From: Lacisediminihabitans sp046156175
Lineage (GTDB): Bacteria > Actinomycetota > Actinomycetes > Actinomycetales > Microbacteriaceae
Reading direction: 5' to 3'
Assembly: GCF_046156175.1 (NCBI RefSeq)
Contig: NZ_JAYLVL010000006.1
Location: forward strand, 1-64,000
DNA: 64,000 nt
Shown here: piece after piece, positions 25,146 through 33,117 of the stretch
How positions within the stretch are numbered: position 1 is the stretch's first letter
How the letters are laid out: the number at the start of each line of letters is the position of its first letter
Made by a program: the position numbers and the translations under genes
Notes under the pieces: model-generated
Seen by the model: the letters and a program-made list of their open reading frames with translations, nothing else
The model's database searches: none
Told to the model about the DNA's origin: nothing

Positions 25146-27158
25146 GTGATGAAGCCTTCAGATCTTCCCCTGTTGTCCAGTGTCTCCCGCCCCACGATCC
25201 ATCCGGATGGCACGCGTGCCGTCACCGCCGTCTCGCGGCCCGATCTCGATGCGGATCGCGCAGTCGGCCAGTTGTGGAGCGTGATGCTCGACGGCTCCGG
25301 AGCTCGTCGGATCACGCGCGGCGTCAGTGACTCGAGCCCGCGTTTCTCGCCGGACGGGAGCCTGCTCGCCTTCGTGCGATCGCCGGGGGAGGGTTCCGGC
25401 CAGCTGCACATCATGGCCGCCGACGGCGGCGAGCCCCTCCAGGTGACCGACCAGAAGCTCGGTATCGACGCCTGGCGCTGGTCACCGGACTCCCGCACCA
25501 TCGCTTTCACTGCAGCGGTGGCGGAAGAGGGTCGGTACGGCACGGTCACGAACCTCGGCCCGAGCGCCGAACCCCCGCGACGCATCACCACGCTCAAGTA
25601 CCGCTCGAATGGATTCGGCTACACGACCGATCGCCGTCGCCACGTCTTCCTCGTCGAGGTTCCCCGCGTGGATGGCGAACCGCCCTACGCGACCGCTCCC
25701 TCGGCGCAGAATCCGAAGCCCGACATCTCCGCCGGCGTTCCCGAGCCGAGACGACTGACCGACGGTGACTTCGACCACGGAGCTCTCGCATTCTCACCCG
25801 ACGGATCGAAGATCGCCGTCGTGTCGGCTCGCCACGCCGAGCGCGACCTCGACCTCGCCAACGACATCTTCGAGATCGACCTCACGACCCCGGCGGACGA
25901 GGTTCCGACAACCATCCAGGTCACCGGTCGGCACCGTCGTTGCGGCATTTCTAGCGTCGAATACGGTCCCGGTGGCGAACTGTGGTTCACCGGGGGTGAC
26001 CTGGGCGAGAACGGCGTCGACTTCGTCGGCCGCGGCGAGCAGTTGTGGGTGTCGGATGCTCGGGGGGAGTCGGCGCGGCAGCTCACCGATCCCGCCACCA
26101 CCGACCTCGACGGCGAACTCCTGGTCACCGGGGAGGGAGCTCTCGTGCACGCTCTCGACCGCGGCAGGGTCCACCTGCTTCGCATCTCCTCAGACGGCAC
26201 GGTGTCGCCGATCGTCACCGGGGACCTCGAGGTGCACGGCACAGATGCTGTCGAAGACGTGATCGTCGTCAGCTACACGGCGCCCGCGTCGATGGGCGAG
26301 CTCGGTCTCGTCACCCCGGGCGGGTTGCGTCCGCTCACCGACTTCTCCGCGTCGCTGCGCAACGTCGGCGTGACCCCGCTGGAGGAACTCTCCGTCACCG
26401 CGCGCGACGGAGGCGAGGTTCACGGCTGGGTGCTGACGCCGATCGACAAGGAGGAGCCGCATCCTGTGCTCCTGGTGATCCACGGCGGTCCATTCACGCA
26501 GTGGGGAGTCTCCTTCTTCGACGAAGCTCAGGTCTATGTCGACGCGGGTTATGCCGTCGTCATGTGCAACCCCCGCGGTTCGGCCGGCTACGGCGAGGCC
26601 CACGGTCGCGCCATCCGCCAGCGCATGGGCACGGTAGATTTCACCGACGTCATCGACTTTCTGGAGGGTGCCCTCGCGCGTCACCCCATGCTCGACGGGG
26701 CGCGGGTCGGAGTGATGGGCGGCTCCTACGGCGGCTACCTGACGGCGTGGACGATCGCCAATGACCACCGTTTCGCCGGAGCCATCGTGGAGCGGGGTTA
26801 TCTCGACCCCGAGGCCTTCGTCGGAACCTCGGATATCGGCTCCTTCTTCAGCGACGAATACACGGGAACAGACCCGCAGCTCATGCGACAGCAGAGCCCC
26901 CAGGCACTGGTCGGGCAGGTGACCACTCCGACCCTGGTGATCCATTCCGAAGAGGATCTGCGGTGCCCCCTCAGCCAGGGAGAACGCTTCTACGCCGCCC
27001 TGAAGCGCAACGGGGTCGACACCGAACTCCTGATCTTCCCGGGCGAGAACCACGAGCTGAGCCGGAGCGGGAGCCCACGGCATCGGCTCCAGCGCTTCGA
27101 CGCGGTGCTCGAGTGGTGGGCGCGCTACCTGCCTTCTGTGGCGAACCCGGGGACCTGA
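25146..27158 (+). CDS. S9-family serine peptidase (prolyl oligopeptidase/acylaminoacyl peptidase type), 670 aa
   Basis: This is a cytoplasmic serine peptidase with a beta-propeller gate and an alpha/beta-hydrolase domain. The N-terminal part contains WD-like repeats (ISPRFSPDGSLLAFV-type strands, then WRWSPDSRTIAFTA, then LAFSPDGSKIAVVS). The catalytic domain (about 400-665) has HGGPFTQWG (oxyanion region), the Ser in GGSYGGYLTAW, the Asp in VIHSEEDLRCP and the His in GENHELSRSG. Length is normal for bacterial S9C enzymes. The next two genes follow closely on the same strand. Confidence 0.93.
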   Translation: MMKPSDLPLLSSVSRPTIHPDGTRAVTAVSRPDLDADRAVGQLWSVMLDGSGARRITRGVSDSSPRFSPDGSLLAFVRSPGEGSGQLHIMAADGGEPLQVTDQKLGIDAWRWSPDSRTIAFTAAVAEEGRYGTVTNLGPSAEPPRRITTLKYRSNGFGYTTDRRRHVFLVEVPRVDGEPPYATAPSAQNPKPDISAGVPEPRRLTDGDFDHGALAFSPDGSKIAVVSARHAERDLDLANDIFEIDLTTPADEVPTTIQVTGRHRRCGISSVEYGPGGELWFTGGDLGENGVDFVGRGEQLWVSDARGESARQLTDPATTDLDGELLVTGEGALVHALDRGRVHLLRISSDGTVSPIVTGDLEVHGTDAVEDVIVVSYTAPASMGELGLVTPGGLRPLTDFSASLRNVGVTPLEELSVTARDGGEVHGWVLTPIDKEEPHPVLLVIHGGPFTQWGVSFFDEAQVYVDAGYAVVMCNPRGSAGYGEAHGRAIRQRMGTVDFTDVIDFLEGALARHPMLDGARVGVMGGSYGGYLTAWTIANDHRFAGAIVERGYLDPEAFVGTSDIGSFFSDEYTGTDPQLMRQQSPQALVGQVTTPTLVIHSEEDLRCPLSQGERFYAALKRNGVDTELLIFPGENHELSRSGSPRHRLQRFDAVLEWWARYLPSVANPGT

Positions 27159-27611
27159 GTGCACAATCGACATCGCCTCACTTCTCGCATCCTGGTCTTC
27201 GATGAGCGGGATCGCATCCTGCTCTACCTGACCGTCGGATCGGTGCCGGCCGAGCAGACGCGCTGGATCACTCCCGGCGGGGGAGTGGAGGCAGGGGAGA
27301 GCCATGCCGAGGGTGCCCGCCGCGAGTTGTTCGAAGAGACGGGGCTCGACATCCCCGACCTCGGAACGCCGGTGTGGACGCAGGACTTCGTGCCGGATTA
27401 CGCCGGCGGAGACCACGACACGGGCCACGCCGAGTACTACGTGCTGCGCACCACGGAATTCGAGCCGTCGCGAGAGAATTGGACCGCGGAGGAGCAGCTC
27501 GACGTGCTCGAGACGCGCTGGTGGACACTGGCCGAACTCGCCGACACGACCGAGCCGTTTCGTCCTCCGGAACTGCTCGACCTCATCCGCAGCCAGCTGC
27601 CGCCCCACTGA
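27159..27611 (+). CDS. Nudix hydrolase (150 aa)
   Basis: The Nudix box GGVEAGESHAEGARRELF followed by EETGL matches G-x5-E-x7-REUXEEXGU fully, so the protein should hydrolyse a nucleoside diphosphate linked to another group, with Mg. The N-terminal SRILVFDERDRILLY and C-terminal WWTLAELADT are typical of MutT-like proteins. Substrate cannot be assigned. GTG start directly follows the S9 stop, which suggests co-transcription. Confidence 0.9.
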   Translation: MHNRHRLTSRILVFDERDRILLYLTVGSVPAEQTRWITPGGGVEAGESHAEGARRELFEETGLDIPDLGTPVWTQDFVPDYAGGDHDTGHAEYYVLRTTEFEPSRENWTAEEQLDVLETRWWTLAELADTTEPFRPPELLDLIRSQLPPH

Positions 27612-27621
27612 AAGGCTCCCC

Positions 27622-28104
27622 ATGACCGAAGATACCGCCGGGCTCATCGCCGAGATCGAGGCGCAAGAAGAGCGACTGGTGTTCACCCGTTTCAGCAACG
27701 CGGATGCCTGGGAGCTCGGATGCATCCTGGTCGAACTCGGCACGGAACGCGATCATCCGATCACCATCGATATCCGCCGCGGCGACCAGCAGCTCTTCCA
27801 TGCCGCGTTGGCCGGCACCGCCGCCGACAACGACCAGTGGATCGAGCGCAAGGTGCGCACGGTGCGCCGATTCGGAAACAGCTCGTTCCTCGTCGGACTC
27901 CGCCACCGCGCGACCGGCGCGCCGTTCGAAGCGCGGGAATGGAACGACACGTTTCTGTACGCGGCACACGGGGGATCGTTCCCGATCAACATCCGCGACT
28001 CCGGGCTCATCGGCACCGTGACCGTTTCGGGGCTCGCCCAGCTGGCAGATCACCGTCTCGTGGTGGAGGCGATCGAGCGTCTGCTCGACCTCGGCGAGCA
28101 GTAG
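27622..28104 (+). CDS. UPF0303 / heme-degrading-domain protein (160 aa)
   Basis: The protein belongs to the UPF0303 branch of the GlcG/HbpS-like fold (old name DUF336), seen in PITIDIRRGDQQLFHAALAG, then RKVRTVRRFGNSSFLVGLRH and the C-terminal GTVTVSGLAQLADHRLVVEAI. Members of the fold bind small ligands or heme, but biochemical data on this branch are few. The ATG follows GAAAGG; the larger frame upstream runs through the Nudix gene out of register and is not used. Confidence 0.85.
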   Translation: MTEDTAGLIAEIEAQEERLVFTRFSNADAWELGCILVELGTERDHPITIDIRRGDQQLFHAALAGTAADNDQWIERKVRTVRRFGNSSFLVGLRHRATGAPFEAREWNDTFLYAAHGGSFPINIRDSGLIGTVTVSGLAQLADHRLVVEAIERLLDLGEQ

Positions 28105-28119
28105 CGACGGGCTTTCCCG

Positions 28120-28131
28120 TTATGTCAAGTA
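28120..28131 (+). other. Solitary XerD-arm copy (dif half-site)
   Basis: TTATGTCAAGTA is identical to the XerD arm (plus one base) of the dif site at 28351-28378. No central region or XerC arm adjoins it. An exact 12-base match this close is very unlikely by chance. Confidence 0.7.
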
Positions 28132-28144
28132 ACGGAGCCGGCGG

Positions 28145-28285
28145 CTAGGACTGCAGGAATCCGGTGATCAGCGTCGGAGAGAACGCCACGACGATGCCGA
28201 TGATCGCAGAGACCGCGACCAGCGCGGCCATCACGGTCAGGATTGCGATGCCGACATAGAGGACCAGCGAAAAGAACGATGACAT
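28145..28285 (-). CDS. Very small membrane protein (46 aa), lying between the dif half-site and dif
   Basis: The frame starts MSSFFSLVLYVGIAILTVMA and continues as one or two hydrophobic helices, ending GFLQS. Composition resembles a real membrane peptide, but no ribosome site is seen before the ATG at 28285. I recognise no family. It lies in the 231 bp between the XerD half-site and the dif site. Confidence 0.4.
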   Translation of the reverse strand: MSSFFSLVLYVGIAILTVMAALVAVSAIIGIVVAFSPTLITGFLQS

Positions 28286-28350
28286 GGTTCAAGTATCGCT
28301 GATCCGGCGACGGCGTCCGGGCACAGAGACCGGGGTTTTGGAGCGCGAGA

Positions 28351-28378
28351 ATCGCTGATAATGCACATTATGTCAAGT
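28351..28378 (+). other. dif: dif site (XerCD chromosome-dimer resolution site)
   Basis: The 28 bases split into an XerC arm ATCGCTGATAA, a 6-base centre TGCACA and an XerD arm TTATGTCAAGT. The XerD arm has the same form as that of E. coli dif (TTATGTTAAAT), and the full site agrees with the actinobacterial dif consensus as I remember it at about 26 of 28 positions. dif marks the replication terminus. Gene orientation reverses here (mostly plus to the left, mostly minus to the right), which independently supports the call. Confidence 0.88.
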
Positions 28379-28645
28379 AGCACGCGTTAAGCTCGCGAGA
28401 ACAGCCGCAGGCTCCAGATCGGGTCACTCCCCCGAGGTCGGCAGAAGCGTCAAGGAGCGGGCTCTGATGGGGGGCTGAGTTGGCCTTCGCCCCGCGCCCG
28501 ATCCGAACCGACCGCGCTCGTGTCTGCTGAGGCCAGATCCCGACTGCCTGTCTGACCAAGACTTACTCTCACGACACCGCACATTCAGGGCGACTGCGCG
28601 GTGTCGAAATCGTCGCTTGGCCACCCGACGGTACTTTCCCTCATC
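28379..28645. other. Gene-free spacer right of dif
   Basis: I see no convincing gene, RNA or strong hairpin between dif and the CPBP gene. With 28286-28350 it makes about 360 bases that contain only the dif site. Confidence 0.6.
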
Positions 28646-29191
28646 TCAGACCGCGATGAGACCCGACCCGATATTCGCGACCGCATGAACGAGGGTTCCG
28701 GGGAGAAAGCTTCCCGACTTATAGCGCAGCCAGCCCAGCACCCAGCCCGTAATGAACTGCACAGGGATGATCGGCCACAGCTGAGCGTTCACCAGCAAAA
28801 GCACCAGGTGGGGCGCAAGAAAGATTATCGCCTGGAGCACGTTGCCCCGGCCGAATCCGAGGCGCCGAAGCAGGACTCCCCCGATGAGGCCACGGAATAG
28901 AATCTCTTCACCCAGCGTCTGGAGAATGACATTCACGGCGACCAAGTCCGAAGTCACATGGGCCACGGACATGCCGGGCGTCGAGAGTGCGCCGGTGGGA
29001 ATCAGGGCGATGGCCGCATAGCCAAGCAGACCGAGAGGGATCAGTAGCGCCAACGCCCACACATATGACCGACCTGACCTCAGGGTGAGGCCGAGGCGCC
29101 TCGCGGCCTCGCGCGGCCCGAGCCTCCTGCGCCGTCCCTGGACCAGGAAATAGATGACCGAGGGTAGGGAATAGAGGATGAACTCAGTCAT
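28646..29191 (-). CDS. CPBP-family intramembrane metalloprotease (181 aa)
   Basis: This is a small polytopic protein of the CAAX-protease/bacteriocin-processing group. The active-site motifs are present: GEEILFRG (Glu-Glu-x3-Arg, about residues 93-100), the His in FLAPHLVLLL and the final HAVAN near the C-terminus. Four to five hydrophobic segments are visible. Bacterial members process peptides or give self-immunity, but no peptide gene is recognisable beside it. GGAGGAACCT precedes the ATG. Confidence 0.88.
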   Translation of the reverse strand: MTEFILYSLPSVIYFLVQGRRRRLGPREAARRLGLTLRSGRSYVWALALLIPLGLLGYAAIALIPTGALSTPGMSVAHVTSDLVAVNVILQTLGEEILFRGLIGGVLLRRLGFGRGNVLQAIIFLAPHLVLLLVNAQLWPIIPVQFITGWVLGWLRYKSGSFLPGTLVHAVANIGSGLIAV

Positions 29192-29511
29192 AGGTTCCTC
29201 CAGTGGCGGGGCGTGGAGTACTCACGATAAGTAAGAAACTAGTTCCTGTACCCACGCGGTGCATAGGAACATCTGTCTCGACTCCGCGAGCCGTTACATT
29301 CCCTGCGCCGAGGCATGCGGACACCGGGACCCCGGGATGCCCGACCGGGGACTGCGGATTTCATCGCCGTGGACGCCTCGGTCTTCAGGACAGGAAACAG
29401 GGCGGCGTCGACCGCCGCTCGACGCAGTCACGGCGCAGCCTCCCCGCGTGCTGAGCGACTACCGGTGCGCCCGCACGGACATGCGCCGCACCTCCAGAGT
29501 GACGTTGCCGG
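29192..29511. other. Intergenic region upstream of the CPBP gene
   Basis: No gene is supported. It holds an inverted repeat GTTCCT-N17-AGGAAC (29242-29270), 50-80 bases before the CPBP start, which may be an operator. The rest shows no clear structure. Confidence 0.5.
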
Positions 29512-30495
29512 CTAGGCGTTGACACTCGCCTCCAACAACCCCTCGAGCCGCGCGTAGCTCGTCTCCATGCCATCGGTCATTCCTGTGGCGAGCACCGCAT
29601 CCCGCATCTCGGCGTTCACGTAGGTGATGACGAGCGAGAGCAGCGTGCCGCCCTGCACGGAGGTGAGGGTGAGCTCGTTGAGCGTGGCCGGGAAGTCCAT
29701 ACCGATCATCGCCTCGGTGGTGACCGCGCGGTGTGGTGGCTCGCTCTCGAGCAACTCGCCGGTGAAGCCGAAACCCTCGCCACCACCGTCGGGCTCCCAC
29801 ACGTATCGGTAGCTGTCGCCGACGTTCGCCGCGATCTCGCACACCGGCATCGTCCACCCGTCGGGGCCGAGCAGCCACCGCTTCATGAGGTCGGCGTCAT
29901 TGTGGGCATTCCAGACCTGATCGACGGTGCCCCGGATGACGCGGGCCACCCGCACCTGCGTGTCGCTGAGGATCTGTGCCTCCGCGGCACGGCTAGCGGC
30001 GAACTCGGCGAGGTCGGCGAGCACGGCCTCGATCTGGGACATCGCTTCGCGGGTGCCTTCGAGCACCCCCATCGAGAGGAGCTGCTCGAGCTGCTCGAGG
30101 GAGTCGACGCGGGAGACAGTGGTGAGCCGCGATCCGGTCGGCGTCTGCTCGAACGCGAAACTCGCGTGGGTGGCCGGGAGGCCCGTGTTCGGAGCGCCCG
30201 ATTCATCCGCGAACCAGTCGACGACCTCGAATGAGCGGAGAGCATCCACCTGCGTCCACTCCCAGCAGCCCCAGTGCTCGTCGCCCGCGGGGCCGGTCAT
30301 CCGGTACACACTGCGCCCGCCGACGGCGACGTCATGACGGAGGAAGGTCGCCGGGTAGGTGGGCGGACCCCAGAAGCGCTCGAGCTGGCGGGGATCCATG
30401 TACGCATCCCAGAGCCGGGTGATCGGCGCCGTGAAGTCCGCGATGACGGTAATGGTGAGCTGGTCGAGATCCTTCTCGACGGAGGTGACGGGCAT
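29512..30495 (-). CDS. Double SRPBCC (AHSA1-type) domain protein (327 aa)
   Basis: Two START-like AHSA1/CalC domains lie in tandem: about 12-160 (FTAPITRLWDAYMDPRQLERFWGPP) and about 175-325 (GTVDQVWNAHNDADLMKRWLLGPDGW). Each has the W..F/W pattern of the family. Such proteins bind hydrophobic ligands and are usually co-transcribed with an ArsR-type repressor, as here (12 bases to the regulator gene). The function is unknown; detoxification of a small molecule is the usual guess. Confidence 0.88.
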   Translation of the reverse strand: MPVTSVEKDLDQLTITVIADFTAPITRLWDAYMDPRQLERFWGPPTYPATFLRHDVAVGGRSVYRMTGPAGDEHWGCWEWTQVDALRSFEVVDWFADESGAPNTGLPATHASFAFEQTPTGSRLTTVSRVDSLEQLEQLLSMGVLEGTREAMSQIEAVLADLAEFAASRAAEAQILSDTQVRVARVIRGTVDQVWNAHNDADLMKRWLLGPDGWTMPVCEIAANVGDSYRYVWEPDGGGEGFGFTGELLESEPPHRAVTTEAMIGMDFPATLNELTLTSVQGGTLLSLVITYVNAEMRDAVLATGMTDGMETSYARLEGLLEASVNA

Positions 30496-30506
30496 GATGC
30501 GCCTTT

Positions 30507-30848
30507 CTAGTGATTGTCTTCGTCGAGCAGAGCGTCGAGCTGGTCGATTCGCGAGCGCCAGAGTTGCTCGAACTGGTCGAGCAGGCGCTGTGCCTGACGG
30601 ATACGCGCGAGGTCGCCCCGCACCATCCGCTCCCGGCCTCGCCGTTGCTTCGTCACGAGCTCCGCCTCCTCCAGCACGGCGACGTGCTTCTGCACGGCCG
30701 CGAACGACATGGCGTACGCGTCAGCGAGCTGCGAGACCGAGACTTCCTCGACCAGGGTGCGGCGGACGATGTCGCGCCGCGTCGCATCGGCGAGTGCCCG
30801 GAAGATCCGGTTCACCTCGTCGTCGCTGAGTTCCTGTTGTACAACCAT
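30507..30848 (-). CDS. ArsR-family winged-helix repressor (113 aa)
   Basis: The protein has a typical ArsR/SmtB winged HTH: FRALADATRRDIVRRTL, the recognition region VSQLADAYAMSFAAVQKHVA and wing KQRRGRERMV. It has none of the Cys/His clusters of metal sensors, so an organic ligand or simple autorepression is likelier. The ATG at 30848 is preferred over a much longer frame; it sits within a perfect palindrome just after a -10 box. It is upstream of, and co-transcribed with, the SRPBCC gene. Confidence 0.92.
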   Translation of the reverse strand: MVVQQELSDDEVNRIFRALADATRRDIVRRTLVEEVSVSQLADAYAMSFAAVQKHVAVLEEAELVTKQRRGRERMVRGDLARIRQAQRLLDQFEQLWRSRIDQLDALLDEDNH

Positions 30849-30862
30849 TTGGTTGTAGATTA
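30841..30862 (-). promoter_or_regulatory. Promoter and operator of the ArsR-SRPBCC operon
   Basis: ACAACC-ATTT-GGTTGT (30841-30856) is a perfect 6-bp-arm palindrome that contains the ArsR start codon. On the minus strand TAATCT (30862-30857) is an adjoining -10 box eight bases before the ATG. A repressor bound here would block initiation, as expected for ArsR autoregulation. Confidence 0.65.
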
Positions 30863-30895
30863 CATCGCGTCGCCGACTGGCGCAAGAGTCTTTGT

Positions 30896-30946
30896 CGGCG
30901 CCAGGACCGTGACAGCGCCAGGACCGTATCGGCGCCAGGACCGTAT
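30896..30946 (+). repeat. 17-bp tandem repeat, three copies
   Basis: The unit CGGCGCCAGGACCGTAT occurs at 30896, 30913 and 30930 with one or two changes in the first two copies. It lies upstream of the ArsR promoter in a region without a gene. Confidence 0.85.
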
Positions 30947-31093
30947 CGGGAACCCGGTCGCAGGCGGTACCGCGATACCGAGACCCCAGTCCGCAGACTT
31001 CGCAGCGACGAGCGCCGGCCTTTGGGACAACCGGCAACGTGACAACGGTCGACGGCCGACAGGGGCCGCCCCTACCGCGCAGGCGAAGCCTCG

Positions 31094-31900
31094 CTAGGCG
31101 AGGCCATGCTGGGCGAGGCGGTGCAGCTGCCCGCGGTGTACGTCGCTCACCCATTCCCATCCGGGCTGAGCCGACGGTCCGACCCGCGGGTCGGCGGGCT
31201 CTGCGCCGTCGCGCAAAGCCTGAAGGTAGGCCCGGTCCCGATCGATCCGGGCGCGAATCTGCTCGCCGCCACCGACCGATCCGTGGCCCGGAACGATGAC
31301 GACCGCATCACGAGCTTCGGCTTCGATCAGCAGAAGCGAAGCCAGGTAGTCCCCGATCGGGTCGGAAGGGCCGTTCAGGTCCAGCATCGGAATCAGCACA
31401 TCGGAGAGCATGTCACCGGCGACCAGCACTCCGGCTTCGTCGACCACGAGCGCGGCGTGGCCCGGGGCATGAGCGCGGTGTTCGATGATCCGCACCCGCG
31501 GGCCTTCCCAGGGAATCTGCATCGCGTCGGCTGGCAGCCCCGTGATGTTGCCGAGCAGTTCCAGTGGCACGTGCTCGGGGATGCCGGCGGCCTGAGCCAC
31601 TGCTTGCACCCCGCCAGACAACCGATCCTCGGCCGTGGCCGCACACCCCGCGGTACCGTAGCGGGTCGCCGTGCCGAGCGCGGAATGCCAGAGCAGATGA
31701 TCCCAGTGCGGATGCGTGGAGAAACCCACCGCGACGACCTTGCCCAACTCAGACAGGTCGTTGGCGAGGCAGAGCAGTTCGCCCTCGAAGACCCCCGCGT
31801 CGATGACCAGCACGCCGGCCGCACCCTGAACGACGACCGTGTTGCTCTGGCAGAACCCGCTGTCGTGCACGAAGACGGCCTCCGCAATCCGTGTGAGCAC
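31094..31900 (-). CDS. MBL-fold metallo-hydrolase (268 aa)
   Basis: The protein has a metallo-beta-lactamase fold: the metal motif is THPHWDHLLW (HxHxDH, about 62-67), the next His ligand is in HAPGHAALVVDEAGVLVAGD and the last His is in VIVPGHGSV. A C-terminal helical tail ends at about 268. The family covers thioesterases, lactonases, glyoxalase II and others, and nothing here fixes the substrate. It lies seven bases downstream of the reductase gene, so the two are probably one operon. Confidence 0.9.
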   Translation of the reverse strand: MLTRIAEAVFVHDSGFCQSNTVVVQGAAGVLVIDAGVFEGELLCLANDLSELGKVVAVGFSTHPHWDHLLWHSALGTATRYGTAGCAATAEDRLSGGVQAVAQAAGIPEHVPLELLGNITGLPADAMQIPWEGPRVRIIEHRAHAPGHAALVVDEAGVLVAGDMLSDVLIPMLDLNGPSDPIGDYLASLLLIEAEARDAVVIVPGHGSVGGGEQIRARIDRDRAYLQALRDGAEPADPRVGPSAQPGWEWVSDVHRGQLHRLAQHGLA

Positions 31901-31906
31901 GGCCGT

Positions 31907-32488
31907 CTAACCTTCGCACCGTATCGAGTAGCGGTGCATCGTGACCCCCTGTTCGAACGAGCGCTGCTCGAGCAGATCGAGCTCGATCGGACGGTCGTAG
32001 TCGTCGAACAACGGCCTGCCGAAGCCGAGGATCGCGGGATGGGTGAAGAGCAGCAACTCGTCGAGCAGCCCCGCCCGCAGTAATTGCGTGGCGAGATTGG
32101 CGCCCCCCACTCCGATGGCACCCTCGGTCTCCGCCCGAAGCGCGGCGAGTTGCTCGATCGCGTGGTCTCCCCCGATGACCCGGGTGTTGAAGTCAGCACG
32201 ACTGCGGGTTCGGGAGACGAGGACCTTCGGTGTGTCCGTCCAGATCTCGCCGTACTCCCGAAGGAAGTCCGGCAGCGTTTCATCCGTGCGGGCGCGTGGC
32301 CAATACTCCTCCATGGTCTCGAATATGACCCGACCCTGCACCATCACGGCGAGCTCCCGCGCCCGCGCATTGAACTCGCGGTGCAGTTCTTCGCCGATGC
32401 GCAGCCACTCCCCCGCACCGTCGTCGCCCGGAACCTGCTCGATCCGCAGATCGAGGGACACGTTCATCCAATATACGAAGCGGCCCAC
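31907..32488 (-). CDS. Dihydrofolate-reductase-family protein (RibD C-terminal type), 193 aa
   Basis: The N-terminal FVYWMNVSLD and the C-terminal GVGGANLATQLLRAGLLDEL, followed by THPAILGFGRPLF, are typical of the RibD C-terminal/YwjB-type reductase family, which uses NADPH. The GTG at 32488 is preceded by GAGGAG, and MNVSLD sits just after it as in relatives; the longer open frame overlaps the operator and the divergent regulator. The gene is divergent from an HxlR regulator across a perfect palindrome. Substrate is unknown. Confidence 0.87.
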   Translation of the reverse strand: MGRFVYWMNVSLDLRIEQVPGDDGAGEWLRIGEELHREFNARARELAVMVQGRVIFETMEEYWPRARTDETLPDFLREYGEIWTDTPKVLVSRTRSRADFNTRVIGGDHAIEQLAALRAETEGAIGVGGANLATQLLRAGLLDELLLFTHPAILGFGRPLFDDYDRPIELDLLEQRSFEQGVTMHRYSIRCEG

Positions 32489-32503
32489 CAGCGTCTCCTC
32501 AGA

Positions 32504-32530
32504 ATAGTGGTTGCGTTCTGCAACCACTAT
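32504..32530. promoter_or_regulatory. Perfect 11-bp palindromic operator between reductase and HxlR genes
   Basis: ATAGTGGTTGC-GTTCT-GCAACCACTAT has 11-base arms with no mismatch. It lies 16 bases before the reductase GTG and 46 before the HxlR GTG, so it is most likely the HxlR binding site controlling both genes. Confidence 0.75.
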
Positions 32531-32576
32531 ATTGAGAACGACGCGACTGTCAAGCAATCTCTTGTGAGGAGGAATC

Positions 32577-33107
32577 GTGGAACCGCGCTCCGGATGCCCG
32601 ATCAATGCCGCCGTCGAGGTTCTCGGGGATCGCTGGTCGCTCCTGGTACTGCGCGACGTGATCTTCGGAGACCGCCGCCACTTCCGGGCGCTTCTCACCG
32701 GATCGATCGAAGGCATCGCGTCGAACATCCTCGCCGACCGACTCGTGCGGCTCGTGGAGGCAGGGATCCTCACCCGCGGCACGGCCGCCCGGGGCCAGCG
32801 CGCCCGCTACAGCCTCACGGAAGCCGGCATCCAGACACTCCCCGTGATCGCTGCCCTGGGCAACTGGGGCCTCGATTGGCAGCCCGGCAGCGAAGAGCTG
32901 CGGATTCGGCAACGGGTCATGAGAGAGGGAGGTCCGGCGTTCATCGACGAACTGATGGACGAATTGCGCACCCGTCACCTCGATGCCCCAGCGGCACCGA
33001 CCGTCGGCCCGGGCCCGCTCGAACGCCTCGATGCCGCCTTCGCCGCGGCCACAGCGAGTCAAAACGGGAGTGAGCAACAGGCTCCGACCCGACAAGAGCG
33101 TCACTAG
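32577..33107 (+). CDS. HxlR-family winged-helix regulator (176 aa)
   Basis: The HxlR core is clear: GCPINAAVEVLGDRWSLLVL, then FGDRRHFRALLTGSIEGIAS and SNILADRLVRLVEAGILTRG, with the wing GQRARYSLTEAG. The tail (about 110-176) is variable. There is only one Cys, in the family's conserved N-terminal position, which in relatives (YodB, HypR, QorR) senses quinones or oxidants. GGAGG precedes the GTG. Divergent arrangement with a reductase is classic for this family. Confidence 0.92.
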   Translation: MEPRSGCPINAAVEVLGDRWSLLVLRDVIFGDRRHFRALLTGSIEGIASNILADRLVRLVEAGILTRGTAARGQRARYSLTEAGIQTLPVIAALGNWGLDWQPGSEELRIRQRVMREGGPAFIDELMDELRTRHLDAPAAPTVGPGPLERLDAAFAAATASQNGSEQQAPTRQERH

Positions 33108-33110
33108 AAT
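33105..33110 (+). promoter_or_regulatory. -10 box, leaderless promoter of the DUF2200 gene
   Basis: TAGAAT, seven bases, then ATG at 33118. This argues against the in-frame ATG at 33109, which overlaps the box. Confidence 0.5.
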
Positions 33111-33117
33111 GGCGCGC

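Noticed and set aside
28107..28120. Hairpin ACGGG-CTTT-CCCGT as terminator of the UPF0303 gene
   Set aside because: It has only five pairs and no U-run; too weak to list as a terminator.
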